NCBI RefSeq assembly: GCF_000428485.1
Contig: NZ_AUAA01000013.1
Location: 19,957-83,956 of the forward strand
Direction: 5' to 3'
Source: Epilithonimonas tenax DSM 16811
GTDB taxonomy: Bacteria > Bacteroidota > Bacteroidia > Flavobacteriales > Weeksellaceae
Length of the DNA: 64,000 nucleotides
Every line of letters starts with the position of its first letter. Position 1 is the first letter of the stretch. The notes beneath the pieces are model-generated. The model was not told the DNA's origin. It searched no databases and saw nothing but the letters and a program-made list of their open reading frames with translations. Position numbers and translations under genes: made by a program. This document shows positions 26,149 to 35,138 of the stretch, in pieces.

Positions 26149-26775
26149 TTAAAAGAATTTGATGAACTTATCCGCAGGTTTTCTCACTTTTTTGAAATTC
26201 TGAAAACGATCATCTTCCGCTCTGTAGCCCAAGGCCAAAACTACGGCAATTTTTTCACTGGCTTTATCTATTTGCAAAACGTCTTCAATGATTTCTGGTC
26301 TAAAGCCTTCCATTGGGCAAGTGTCAATATTTTCCTGGGCGGCAGCCATTATTAAGGAACCAAGAACAATGTAGCTCTGTTTTTCTGACCAACTTTCCAG
26401 CTCTTTCTGGGTTTGAGTTTCCAGAAGCGAATTGATATTATTCCGAAAAGAAGAAAGCTGTTCCAGAGTGACGCCGCGTTCATTAATGATATGACTGAAA
26501 TAATTATCAACATATTCCTTATTTATATGAGTCTTAGAAACCAACGCAATCAGATGCGAACAAGTGGATATTTGCGAAGAATTATAGAATCCTGGGACTA
26601 GTTTCTGAATCGTTTCCGGATTTTCGACCACCAAAAGATGATAAGGCTGTAGTCCCAAAGCGCTTACAGATAGCCGTCCAGCTTCCAGTATAGGGTGGAG
26701 TTTTTCTGAAGGGATTTTTTTCCCATCAAATTTTTTTACAGAATACCGCCAGTTAAGAGCTTTCAAATAAGTCAT
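26149..26775 (-). CDS. Nitroreductase-family (NfsB-like) flavoprotein
   Basis: A 208-residue FMN oxidoreductase. The N-terminal FMN-phosphate site is WRYSVKKFD (R-x-S-V-x-x-F/Y), followed by EAGRLSVSALGLQPYHLLVV, a central stretch MAAAQENIDTCPMEGF typical of NfsB/YdgI relatives, and the C-terminal GYRAEDDRF. It probably uses NAD(P)H to reduce quinones or nitroaromatics; the natural substrate is unknown. A promoter box lies 89 bases upstream. nadB starts 52 bases downstream and may be read through from here. Confidence 0.85.
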   Translation of the reverse strand: MTYLKALNWRYSVKKFDGKKIPSEKLHPILEAGRLSVSALGLQPYHLLVVENPETIQKLVPGFYNSSQISTCSHLIALVSKTHINKEYVDNYFSHIINERGVTLEQLSSFRNNINSLLETQTQKELESWSEKQSYIVLGSLIMAAAQENIDTCPMEGFRPEIIEDVLQIDKASEKIAVVLALGYRAEDDRFQNFKKVRKPADKFIKFF

Positions 26776-26863
26776 AGGTAGAAATTAATGTTTTTAATAG
26801 TCATACGCGATGACTTTATATCCAACGGTATTTTCGTTTTTAAAGTACCATGATTTCCTATAA

Positions 26864-26871
26864 CAAATATA
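26864..26871 (-). promoter_or_regulatory. -7 box (TATATTTG) for the nitroreductase gene
   Basis: Exact TAnnTTTG, 88 bases before the ATG at 26775. Confidence 0.45.
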
Positions 26872-27056
26872 AGAAATTGAATTTTGCTTTAGAATGATTT
26901 TAAATAATCAAGGTTTTGAAACGTATTTTTTTAAACCTCTCAAAGAAAAGCCCTTATGGTAAAGGATTTTTTAATAATTCTATTTAATTGATTTCAAATC
27001 AAATCATTAGCCAAGAATGCTTTGAAACCAAAAAGTTATAAACATTAAGTACAATT

Positions 27057-27080
27057 GTGGGAGAAAGTGGTAAAATGTGG
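27057..27080 (+). promoter_or_regulatory. MraZ operator: three GTGG repeats with 10-bp period
   Basis: GTGG occurs at 27057, 27067 and 27077, exactly one DNA turn apart (GTGGGAGAAA, GTGGTAAAAT, GTGGTAGAAA), just upstream of the -7 box. In E. coli and Mycoplasma MraZ represses its own operon through TGGG-type repeats of this spacing, so this is very likely the autoregulatory site of the dcw operon. Confidence 0.75.
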
Positions 27081-27092
27081 TAGAAATTTATA

Positions 27093-27100
27093 TAAATTTG
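27093..27100 (+). promoter_or_regulatory. -7 box (TAAATTTG) of the dcw operon
   Basis: Exact TAnnTTTG ending 7 bases before the A of the mraZ ATG at 27107. It lies downstream of the alternative start at 27077, which is thereby excluded, and predicts a leaderless or nearly leaderless mRNA. Confidence 0.65.
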
Positions 27101-27106
27101 CTCCAA

Positions 27107-27583
27107 ATGAAAAACTTCATTGGAACATACGAGTGCAGAATAGATGACAAAGGGCGCATCAAACTGCCTGCTTCGCTTACGAAGCAGATGGAACATTTTG
27201 CAGATCAGCCATTTATCATCAAGCGTTCGGTGTTCCAAAAGTGTCTGGAGGTTTATCCAATGGCACCGTGGGACAGATTGATGGCAAAAATCAATGCACT
27301 CAACCGTTTTGTGAAGAAAAATGCGGATTTCATCAGGATGTTTACTGCGGGAGTGAAAACCGTGGAGATGGATAGTGTCGGCCGTTTGCAGATCAGCAAA
27401 GATCTAACGCAATTTGCTAATCTCAACAAAGAAATCGTTATCACAAGTGCTGGCGAATTGTTTGAGATTTGGGACAAAGAATCTTATGAACAGGTCATTG
27501 CGGTAAGTGAAATTGATTTTGCAAACCTTGCAGAAGACGTCATGGGGAATTTGGAATCTGAGGGTTCTAAAAACCAAGAATAA
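27107..27583 (+). CDS. mraZ: MraZ, transcriptional regulator of the division/cell-wall operon
   Basis: A 158-residue protein of two AbrB-like swapped-hairpin halves, each with the diagnostic D-x3-R: DDKGRIKLP near residue 13 and DSVGRLQI in the second half. The ATG at 27107 is chosen because the promoter box lies between it and the upstream in-frame start. MraZ forms ring-shaped oligomers that bind repeats in its own promoter, and such repeats are present at 27057-27080. First gene of the dcw operon, 65 bases before rsmH. Confidence 0.94.
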   Translation: MKNFIGTYECRIDDKGRIKLPASLTKQMEHFADQPFIIKRSVFQKCLEVYPMAPWDRLMAKINALNRFVKKNADFIRMFTAGVKTVEMDSVGRLQISKDLTQFANLNKEIVITSAGELFEIWDKESYEQVIAVSEIDFANLAEDVMGNLESEGSKNQE

Positions 27584-27648
27584 AGAACCAAAATAAGAGC
27601 CGTCAAAATATCATTTATCACTCATTATTTATCAATTTAAAAAAAAAT

Positions 27649-28542
27649 ATGTATCATAATCCTGTCTTGCTGAAACAAAGTGTAGATGGTCTGGTAACCG
27701 ATCCGGACGGAATCTATGTGGACTGCACTTTCGGGGGTGGAGGACATTCCAAAGAAATCCTGAGCAGACTTTCTGAGAAAGGAAAGTTGTATGCTTTCGA
27801 TCAGGATCTTGATGCCTTGAAGAATACGATTGACGATCCAAGATTTACTTTGATCAACCAGAATTTTAGGTTTTTAGAGAATTCATTGCTTGCTTACGGC
27901 GTGACTGGAGTAGATGGGGTTTTGGCAGATTTAGGCGTTTCTTCTCATCAGTTTGATGAGGCAGAACGTGGTTTTTCTATCAGAAGCAATGCACCGCTTG
28001 ATATGAGAATGAATGTGATGCAAGGTCTTGATGCCAAGAAAGTCATCAATGAATATGAGGAGGAAGATCTCGCCAATGTATTGTACAATTACGGAGAGCT
28101 GAGAGAGTCCAGAAAGTTGGCTAGAGAGATTGTTCATCACAGAAAGATCAAAAAGATCAATACAACAGATGAGCTGAAAGCGCTTTTCAGTTATATCCCG
28201 GCTTTCAAACAGAATAAATTCTTTGCGCAGATTTTTCAGGCAATCAGAATTGAGGTGAATCAGGAATTGGAGGTTTTGAAAGAATTATTAGTGCAGTCTT
28301 ACAAAGTTTTGAAACCCGAAGGCAGATTGGTAGTGATTTCTTACCATTCTCTGGAAGACAGATTGGTAAAAAGATTTTTGAAAAACGGAATGTTTGAAGG
28401 TGAACCGCCGAGAGATATTTACGGGAATTACAAAAAAACCTTTGAATTATTAAAGACGAAAGCGATCATCCCGGATGACAAAGAAATAGAAGAAAACTCA
28501 CGCGCCAGAAGCGCAAAAATGAGAATAGGAACGAAGATATAA
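27649..28542 (+). CDS. rsmH: 16S rRNA (cytosine-1402 N4) methyltransferase
   Basis: A 297-residue SAM enzyme (formerly MraW). The N-terminus MYHNPVLLKQSVDGL and SAM motif VDCTFGGGGHSKEIL are diagnostic, as are GVLADLGVSSHQFDEAERGFS, PLDMRMN and the C-terminal VVISYHSLEDRLVKRFLK. It modifies C1402 in the ribosomal P site. Second gene of the dcw operon. The 78-base spacer to ftsL is an inverted-repeat element. Confidence 0.96.
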   Translation: MYHNPVLLKQSVDGLVTDPDGIYVDCTFGGGGHSKEILSRLSEKGKLYAFDQDLDALKNTIDDPRFTLINQNFRFLENSLLAYGVTGVDGVLADLGVSSHQFDEAERGFSIRSNAPLDMRMNVMQGLDAKKVINEYEEEDLANVLYNYGELRESRKLAREIVHHRKIKKINTTDELKALFSYIPAFKQNKFFAQIFQAIRIEVNQELEVLKELLVQSYKVLKPEGRLVVISYHSLEDRLVKRFLKNGMFEGEPPRDIYGNYKKTFELLKTKAIIPDDKEIEENSRARSAKMRIGTKI

Positions 28543-28543
28543 A

Positions 28544-28609
28544 TGATAAATGATAATTGATGAGCGATTAAAAGTCATCCCATTATCATTTGTCAATCAT
28601 CATTTATCA
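28544..28609. repeat. Inverted-repeat spacer between rsmH and ftsL
   Basis: TGATAAATGATAATTGA (28544-28560) pairs at 16 of 17 positions with TCAATCATCATTTATCA (28593-28609). Similar ATGATAA-type inverted words fill other spacers: 19113-19160, 27605-27640, 42404-42450 and 44900-44970. Confidence 0.6.
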
Positions 28610-28620
28610 ATTATAATATT

Positions 28621-28983
28621 GTGGCAAAATTAACTCAAAACAAGCAGAAGAGACTCACTTTTATGGACATCATAAAGGGGAATTTTCTTAACCGTGATGA
28701 GGTAAGAGCACATTACAAATATTTCCTCTTCATCTTCGGATTGCTGTTGGTAATGATTTATACCAATCACCACGTAAATACCAAGATAGAAACGGTCAAC
28801 AAGCTGAAAGAAGAAACAGAAGAGTACAAATCCAGAAATGCTTACGCACAAAGCAGACTGATAAAAATAAGAATGGAGTCCGAGTTGGGGAAAGAAATGG
28901 TTCAGGATTCTCTGGTCAGTTTGGACAGTCATCCACTCAAATTATTGATAAAACTAGACAGTACAAATGAGAAGTCAGAATAA
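28621..28983 (+). CDS. ftsL: FtsL-like division protein
   Basis: A 120-residue bitopic protein, GTG start. A short basic cytoplasmic N-terminus is followed by one membrane helix (YFLFIFGLLLVMIYT, residues ~38-52) and a periplasmic coiled coil (IETVNKLKEETEEYKSRNAYA). Sequence similarity to proteobacterial FtsL is weak; the call rests on size, topology and its conserved place between rsmH and ftsI. It would pair with FtsB/FtsQ in the divisome. It overlaps ftsI by 17 bases, implying translational coupling. Confidence 0.75.
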   Translation: MAKLTQNKQKRLTFMDIIKGNFLNRDEVRAHYKYFLFIFGLLLVMIYTNHHVNTKIETVNKLKEETEEYKSRNAYAQSRLIKIRMESELGKEMVQDSLVSLDSHPLKLLIKLDSTNEKSE

Positions 28984-30961
28984 CGATTACGAAAAGAAAC
29001 GGTCCAACGCACTCAAGTGGGGCTACCTTTTTGTGTTGGGTGCCTTTGTTTTGTTTGTGATCTTTTTAACGAGAATTTTAATTCTTCAAAACACCAATGT
29101 TCAGGAGTTTGAGGACAATTATATCAGTAAGAACTACCGTGAAGCGACTTTGAAAGCTGCCCGCGGAAATCTGTATGCGTCAGACGGCTCTATCTTGGCG
29201 ACGACGGTGATGCGTTATGACGTTTATCTGGATTTCAAATCAATGAGAGACACCATTTATTCTAATAATGTCACAGCATTAACGGATTCTCTCAGTAAAA
29301 TGTTTGACAAGCCGAGAAGCTATTTCCGCGCAAAGTTGGACGCTCAGAATAAAAAAAATAATCAATATTACCTTTTGGCAAAAGGGCTCGACTTTGATGA
29401 ATATGACAGGATCAGAAACTTTCCGATTTTTATTAAAGGTAAGAATAAGGGCGGTTTCATCGTAGAAAGAAATTTCCACAGAGAACTTGCAACAGTACAG
29501 ATTGGTGCGGGAACCATCGGCGCAGATAACGGCGAGTCAAAATCCGGACTGGAAGGCGCTTTCAGCAAATTCTTAACAGGAATTGATGGGAAAAGATTGG
29601 AGCAAAGAATCAATTCATCTCAATGGAAACCCATTGATTACTGGAAAGTTCAAGAACCTGTTGATGGTCAGGATGTTTACACGACTTTGGATCTTAGAAT
29701 TCAGGATATCGCACACACCGCTTTGGAAAATCAGCTGATCAAATTTGATGCAGACCACGGAAGTGTCGTAGTGATGGAAGTTGCTACCGGAAAGGTAAAA
29801 GCGATGGTCAACCTCAGAAGAACAGAACCAGGAATTTATGCAGATGCTTACAACTACACCGTAAAAGATGCCCAGGAACCAGGATCAACCTTCAAAACGG
29901 TTTCGCTTTTAGCGGCAATGGATGATGGCTTTATTGATGAAAATACAAAAGTCAACATTGGCAACGGCGTCTGGAATTACGCAGGACAAAGGATCACAGA
30001 TGGTCACGGCGGCGGAACTTATGATGTAAGTGATGTTTTGGCAAAATCAAGTAACGTAGGTGCGGCTAAATTAGTAACAACACATTACGCCGACAAACCG
30101 GAAGTTTTTATCGATCATTTGAAAAGGTGGAAAATGTTTGATAAGATGCAGATAGAATTACCAGGCATTGCAAAACCATCCATCCAGACACCACAAAGTA
30201 AAAGATGGAACAAAGCTACCTTGGCATCGCTGTCTTATGGCTATTCTTCTAGTTTTCCATTGTTGCAGCTGGTGACTTTTTATAACGGCATTGCCAACAA
30301 AGGTAAAATGGTAAAACCTCTTTTCATTGATAAAATAATGAAAGACGGGAACGTCTTGTATGAGGCAAAACCGGACGTAATGGTGAAAAAAATGGCGTCT
30401 GACAAAGCGATACAAATGATGACCAGCGCCTTGACCAAAGCGGTTGAGAAAGGAACAGCAAAAAGTATCTATACACCGAATCTGAAAATAGCAGGAAAAA
30501 CAGGAACAGCAAGAATTTTATACTGGCTGCCAGGACCAATGCGCTATCAGGCTTCTTTCGCAGGATTCTATCCTGCAGATAATCCGAAATACACGTGCTT
30601 CGTTGTGGTAAATCAGCCAGACACGTCAAAGGGATTTTATGGAGGTTCGGTTTCAGCACCGGTTTTCAAAGAGATTGCGGGAAAAACGTTCCTGAAAACA
30701 CCGTTGAATGTCGAAAAAGAAATGCTGGTGGAGCACAAAGTCAACCTCAACAAAATGGTGGAACCGAATGTGAAGCTGAATGTCAGGAAAGACTCGATGC
30801 CAAATGTGGTAGGGATGATTGGTAAAAATATTATTCCGCAATTGGAAAATATGGGTTACAGAGTAGATTACAAAGGTGTGGGTAAAATCAAAGGGCAGTT
30901 TCCTGCGCAAGGTGCTTACATTGGCAAGAATCAGAGAATATATCTGGAACTTCAGAATTAA
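28967..30961 (+). CDS. ftsI: Septal peptidoglycan transpeptidase (penicillin-binding protein 3) with PASTA domain
   Basis: A 664-residue class B PBP. One N-terminal membrane helix (~18-40), a dimerisation domain with ARGNLYASDG, and the transpeptidase domain with Ser307-T-F-Lys310 (PGSTFKT), Ser361-Ser-Asn363 (AKSSNVG) and Lys511-Thr-Gly513 (AGKTGTAR). A single C-terminal PASTA domain (~600-664, starting MPNVVGMIGKN) is present, as in SpoVD-like and Bacteroidota FtsI but not E. coli FtsI. It cross-links septal peptidoglycan with FtsW. Confidence 0.94.
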   Translation: MRSQNNDYEKKRSNALKWGYLFVLGAFVLFVIFLTRILILQNTNVQEFEDNYISKNYREATLKAARGNLYASDGSILATTVMRYDVYLDFKSMRDTIYSNNVTALTDSLSKMFDKPRSYFRAKLDAQNKKNNQYYLLAKGLDFDEYDRIRNFPIFIKGKNKGGFIVERNFHRELATVQIGAGTIGADNGESKSGLEGAFSKFLTGIDGKRLEQRINSSQWKPIDYWKVQEPVDGQDVYTTLDLRIQDIAHTALENQLIKFDADHGSVVVMEVATGKVKAMVNLRRTEPGIYADAYNYTVKDAQEPGSTFKTVSLLAAMDDGFIDENTKVNIGNGVWNYAGQRITDGHGGGTYDVSDVLAKSSNVGAAKLVTTHYADKPEVFIDHLKRWKMFDKMQIELPGIAKPSIQTPQSKRWNKATLASLSYGYSSSFPLLQLVTFYNGIANKGKMVKPLFIDKIMKDGNVLYEAKPDVMVKKMASDKAIQMMTSALTKAVEKGTAKSIYTPNLKIAGKTGTARILYWLPGPMRYQASFAGFYPADNPKYTCFVVVNQPDTSKGFYGGSVSAPVFKEIAGKTFLKTPLNVEKEMLVEHKVNLNKMVEPNVKLNVRKDSMPNVVGMIGKNIIPQLENMGYRVDYKGVGKIKGQFPAQGAYIGKNQRIYLELQN

Positions 30962-30988
30962 ATAATGAGAGCGAAAGCTTATTGAGAT

Positions 30989-32449
30989 ATGATTTTAAAA
31001 GAATTATTACAAAGAATCCAAGTTTTGGAAACAGTCGGAACTCTTGAAGTCGAAGTGTCCGAATTGGTTTTTGACAGCAGAAAAGTTGTTGAAGATTCTT
31101 TGTATGTGGCGTTGAAAGGAACTGTTTCAGACGGACATTCTTACATCACTTCCTCCATCGAAAAAGGTGCGAAAGTGATTGTTTGTGAAGATTGGCCATC
31201 AGACATTAATGATGAGGTGACTTATATTAAAGTGGAGAATTCTTCAAAAGCATTAGGGCATTTGGCTTCTAATTTTTACGGAAATCCTTCAAAGAAATTG
31301 AAACTGATCGGCGTTACAGGAACCAACGGAAAAACAACGGTAACGACTTTGCTGTTTGATATTTTCAAAACGTTGGGCTATCAATCGGCTTTGATTTCGA
31401 CTGTTGAATACAGAATTGGAGACGAAATTATCCCTTCAACGCATACAACGCCGGATGTCATTCGTCTTAATCAAATGTTGGCAAAAGCGGTACAAATCGG
31501 TTGTGAATACGCTTTTATGGAAGTCAGTTCTCACGGGATTTATCAGGATAGAATTGAAGGATTGCACTTCAAAGTGGCTGGTTTTACGAATATCACGCAC
31601 GACCATTTGGATTATCACAAGACTTTCCAGAATTATATCTACGCAAAGAAAAGATTCTTCGATGAGCTGGAAGATTCTGCGATTGCCATCACCAATGCTG
31701 ATGACAAAAACGGCTCGGTAATGCTCCAAAATACCAAAGCTAAAAAGAAAACTTTTGCTTTGAAAACAATGGCAGATTTCCACGGGAAAGTGCTGGAAGT
31801 GGACTTCAACGGCATGTTGTTGAATTTTAATAATAAAGAATTCTGGACAACTTTGACAGGGAAATTCAACGCTTCGAATCTACTTTTAGCGTACGGAATC
31901 GCTCTGGAATTAGGAATGAAGGAAGATGAGGTTTTGCAGGCGATTTCTGTTCTTCAACGCGTGAATGGACGTTTCGAAACGATAAAATCAAGTGGTGGAA
32001 TTTTCTTCGTTGTTGATTATTCTCACACGCCAGATGCTTTGGAAAATGTGCTGGACAGCATCAATGAAATCAGAACCAAAAACGAAAGACTGATCTGTGT
32101 TTTCGGTTGTGGCGGCGACAGAGACAAAACCAAACGTCCGGAAATGGGTGACATTGCGACTAAGAAATCGACTTTGGCAATCATCACTTCGGACAATCCA
32201 AGAACGGAAGATCCGGCTCAGATTATTAAAGAAATAGAAGCGGGAATCCAGCCTCAGAATTTCAGCAAATACACTTCAATTCCCGACAGAAGAGAAGCGA
32301 TAAAAATGGCCATCAAGTTTGCTGAGCCAAAAGATATCGTCGTGGTTGCTGGAAAAGGGCACGAAACGTATCAAGAAATAGGTGGGGTGAAACATCATTT
32401 TGATGACAAAGAGACGATTAGAGAACTATTACAATTAATGGGAAAATAG
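30989..32449 (+). CDS. murE: UDP-MurNAc-tripeptide synthetase
   Basis: A 486-residue Mur ligase. The N-terminal UDP-binding region has VFDSRKV; the central ATPase has GVTGTNGKTTVTTLL; the C-terminal domain has the DNPR motif at Asp402-Arg405, which is characteristic of enzymes adding meso-diaminopimelate rather than lysine. KGHETYQ near the end is also conserved. It adds the third residue to UDP-MurNAc-L-Ala-D-Glu. 27 bases after ftsI and 6 before mraY. Confidence 0.96.
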   Translation: MILKELLQRIQVLETVGTLEVEVSELVFDSRKVVEDSLYVALKGTVSDGHSYITSSIEKGAKVIVCEDWPSDINDEVTYIKVENSSKALGHLASNFYGNPSKKLKLIGVTGTNGKTTVTTLLFDIFKTLGYQSALISTVEYRIGDEIIPSTHTTPDVIRLNQMLAKAVQIGCEYAFMEVSSHGIYQDRIEGLHFKVAGFTNITHDHLDYHKTFQNYIYAKKRFFDELEDSAIAITNADDKNGSVMLQNTKAKKKTFALKTMADFHGKVLEVDFNGMLLNFNNKEFWTTLTGKFNASNLLLAYGIALELGMKEDEVLQAISVLQRVNGRFETIKSSGGIFFVVDYSHTPDALENVLDSINEIRTKNERLICVFGCGGDRDKTKRPEMGDIATKKSTLAIITSDNPRTEDPAQIIKEIEAGIQPQNFSKYTSIPDRREAIKMAIKFAEPKDIVVVAGKGHETYQEIGGVKHHFDDKETIRELLQLMGK

Positions 32450-32455
32450 AAAAAT

Positions 32456-33697
32456 ATGCTATATTATCTATACGAATATTTAACCGCTCACGGGATCCAC
32501 GTTCCAGGGATGAACTTGTTCAAGTACATTTCGTTCCGCGCGGCGATGGCAGTTTTGTTTTCGCTGATCATTGCGATGGCTTACGGGAAAAAGATCATCA
32601 ATTACCTCAGAAAAAAACAAATGGGAGAATTGGTGAGAGACCTTGGTCTGGAAGGACAAAAGCAGAAAGAAGGAACGCCAACAATGGGAGGTTTGATTAT
32701 CATTCTGGCGACCATCATTCCGGTTTTGCTGTTTACAAGGATCACCAACGTTTACATCGTTCTTTTGATTATTTCGGTTTTATGGATGGGCGCGATTGGT
32801 TTTCTTGATGATTATTTGAAGAAAGTTAAAAAAAATAAAGACGGACTTAGTGGAAAATTCAAAGTCATTGGGCAAGTTGGTTTAGGCTTAATTGTCGGCG
32901 TTACAATGTATTTTCACCCGGATATTGAGGTGAAGCGAAAGTATGCAGACTCAACCGTTGTGAACAGAAACAATGTGGAGCAGAACTTTATGAATGAAGA
33001 AAAAATACCAGTTTCTACAGTGCCTTTCACCAAAAATAACGAGTTCGATTACAGCGGAATTCTTTTTTGGATGGACGATGCAAAAGCGCACGAGTGGGCT
33101 TGGGTTGTTTTCATTCCGATAGTCATTTTCATTGTGACAGCAGTTTCAAACGGCGCCAATATCGCTGACGGCATCGATGGTCTGGCAGCCGGAACCAGTG
33201 TTGTGATATTATTGACTTTGGCATTTTTTGCCTACGTCTCTGGGAATATTATTTTCGCTGATTATCTCAACATTATGTTCCTACCCCATATGGGCGAGAC
33301 GACTATTTTTGCCCTCGCTTTGGTGGGTGCTGTGATTGGGTTTTTCTGGTACAACACTTATCCGGCGCAGGTTTTTATGGGCGATACAGGAAGTCTGATG
33401 TTGGGAGGTGTGATTGCGGTTTTGGCAATTATCCTGAGAAAAGAATTATTGATCCCCGTTTTGTGCGGCGTTTTTCTGATAGAACTTTTATCTGTCATTC
33501 TACAGGTTTGGGTCTTCAAATACAGAAAGAAAAAATATGGGTTGGAATACGCCCAGAACAATAGATTATTCAAGATGTCACCGCTACATCACCATTATCA
33601 GAAAGAAGGTTTCCACGAAAGTAAAATCGTAAACCGAATGATCATTTTAGGTGTTATGCTGGCCATTATTTGCTTAATCACTTTAAAAACTAGATAA
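32456..33697 (+). CDS. mraY: Phospho-N-acetylmuramoyl-pentapeptide transferase
   Basis: A 413-residue, ten-helix membrane enzyme that transfers phospho-MurNAc-pentapeptide to undecaprenyl phosphate, giving lipid I. Hallmarks: GTPTMGG, the aspartate-rich FLDDYLKK motif, [15 protein letters not shown], and the terminal LHHHYQKEG. It is about 50 residues longer than E. coli MraY because of an insert in a loop (~155-205, around [18 protein letters not shown]), as in other Bacteroidota. An AT-rich inverted-repeat spacer of 81 bases separates it from murD. Confidence 0.96.
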   Translation: MLYYLYEYLTAHGIHVPGMNLFKYISFRAAMAVLFSLIIAMAYGKKIINYLRKKQMGELVRDLGLEGQKQKEGTPTMGGLIIILATIIPVLLFTRITNVYIVLLIISVLWMGAIGFLDDYLKKVKKNKDGLSGKFKVIGQVGLGLIVGVTMYFHPDIEVKRKYADSTVVNRNNVEQNFMNEEKIPVSTVPFTKNNEFDYSGILFWMDDAKAHEWAWVVFIPIVIFIVTAVSNGANIADGIDGLAAGTSVVILLTLAFFAYVSGNIIFADYLNIMFLPHMGETTIFALALVGAVIGFFWYNTYPAQVFMGDTGSLMLGGVIAVLAIILRKELLIPVLCGVFLIELLSVILQVWVFKYRKKKYGLEYAQNNRLFKMSPLHHHYQKEGFHESKIVNRMIILGVMLAIICLITLKTR

Positions 33698-33778
33698 CTA
33701 TAAATTAAACAATTGAGAAATTAAGGAATTAAGAAATTACAAAATCTTTTAATCTTTAAATCTCTTAATCAATTACAA

Positions 33779-35128
33779 ATGAGAGTAGTAATACTTGGTG
33801 GCGGAGAAAGCGGTGTAGGCGCAGCATATTTGGCAAAGGCCAAAGGTTTTGACGTGTTCCTTTCTGATATGGGAACGATCCGTGAGAATTACAAAAAAGA
33901 GCTGGACGAACTTGGAATCGATTATGAGGACGGACGACATTCTGAAGAAAAAATCCTGAATGCCGACTGGATCATCAAAAGCCCCGGAATTCCGAAAAAA
34001 GCCGAAATGATTTTGAAGATTCAGGAAAAAGGAATCAGATTGTCTTCTGAGATCGAATTTGCTTCTGAGTTTACAGATGCAAAAATCATTGCCATCACTG
34101 GTAGCAACGGTAAAACCACTACCACGTCTTTGATTTATTATATTCTTAAAGAAGACGGTTTCAATGTCGGATTGGGAGGGAACATCGGAAAGAGCTTTGC
34201 TAAGCAGGTGGCTGAAGAGAAATTTGACTACTATGTTTTGGAAGTCAGCAGTTTCCAATTGGATGATATTCAGAATTTCAGACCACATATTTCTTTGTTG
34301 CTGAATTTGTCTAAAGATCATCTGGATCAGTACAATTATAATTATAAAGAATATGCTTTGGCGAAATTCAGAATTGCTGAGAATCAGGAAGCAAACAACT
34401 TTTTCATCTATAATAAAGACGATGAGATGAGCAAGTCGCTACTAGGAAAATTGGACCTGAAAGTCACCAAAGTACCTTTCTCTTTATCAGAAAAAGTGGA
34501 AATAGGGGCTTATTCCATCGATGAGAATTTTGTCGTAAACATCAATGGTGGCTTCACCATGAATATGGATGAACTGTCTTTGCTTGGAAAACATAATGTA
34601 GCCAACAGCTTAGCCGCAAGTATCGCAGGTAAATTATTGGAAATCAGCAATCAAAGCATTAGGAATTCATTGATGACCTTCCAGGCTGTAGAACACAGAT
34701 TGGAATCAGTTGCTGAAATCAATGGGGTAAAATTTATTAATGACAGCAAAGCAACCAACGTGAACGCCACTTATTTCGCTTTGGAAAGTATGAAACAACC
34801 TGTCGTTTGGATTGTTGGCGGAAAAGACAAAGGAAATGATTACACCGAGATCGAGGATCTTGTCAAGAAAAAAGTAAAAGCAATTGTTTGCCTGGGTATT
34901 GATAACCAGAAAATTATTGATTTTTTCAAAGGAAAAAAAACCCAGATTTATGACACTTCCAGTATGCAACAGGCAGTAGAAATTTCCAAATCGGTTGCAG
35001 AAAAAGGAGATGTCGTTTTGTTGTCGCCTTGTTGCGCAAGTTTTGATCTCTTCAATGGTTATGAAGACCGTGGAAATCAATTCAAAAATGAAGTATTAAA
35101 AAGCGAACAGCCAATGGCAATTAGCTAA
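33779..35128 (+). CDS. murD: UDP-MurNAc-L-alanine:D-glutamate ligase
   Basis: A 449-residue Mur ligase. N-terminal Rossmann motif VVILGGGESGVGAAYLAK; ATPase loop ITGSNGKTTTTSLI; central SSFQLDDI and NLSKDHLDQY; C-terminal EHRLE, FINDSKATN and GGKDKGND. It adds D-glutamate to UDP-MurNAc-L-Ala in the cytoplasm. 10 bases before ftsW. Confidence 0.96.
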   Translation: MRVVILGGGESGVGAAYLAKAKGFDVFLSDMGTIRENYKKELDELGIDYEDGRHSEEKILNADWIIKSPGIPKKAEMILKIQEKGIRLSSEIEFASEFTDAKIIAITGSNGKTTTTSLIYYILKEDGFNVGLGGNIGKSFAKQVAEEKFDYYVLEVSSFQLDDIQNFRPHISLLLNLSKDHLDQYNYNYKEYALAKFRIAENQEANNFFIYNKDDEMSKSLLGKLDLKVTKVPFSLSEKVEIGAYSIDENFVVNINGGFTMNMDELSLLGKHNVANSLAASIAGKLLEISNQSIRNSLMTFQAVEHRLESVAEINGVKFINDSKATNVNATYFALESMKQPVVWIVGGKDKGNDYTEIEDLVKKKVKAIVCLGIDNQKIIDFFKGKKTQIYDTSSMQQAVEISKSVAEKGDVVLLSPCCASFDLFNGYEDRGNQFKNEVLKSEQPMAIS

Positions 35129-35138
35129 TTGAAATAAA

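Larger units (their letters stand above)
26776..27106. other. Divergent intergenic region between the nitroreductase gene and the dcw operon
   Basis: 331 bases, strongly AT-rich. It holds promoter boxes for both directions and the three-unit MraZ operator next to the plus-strand promoter. No coding frame. Confidence 0.6.
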
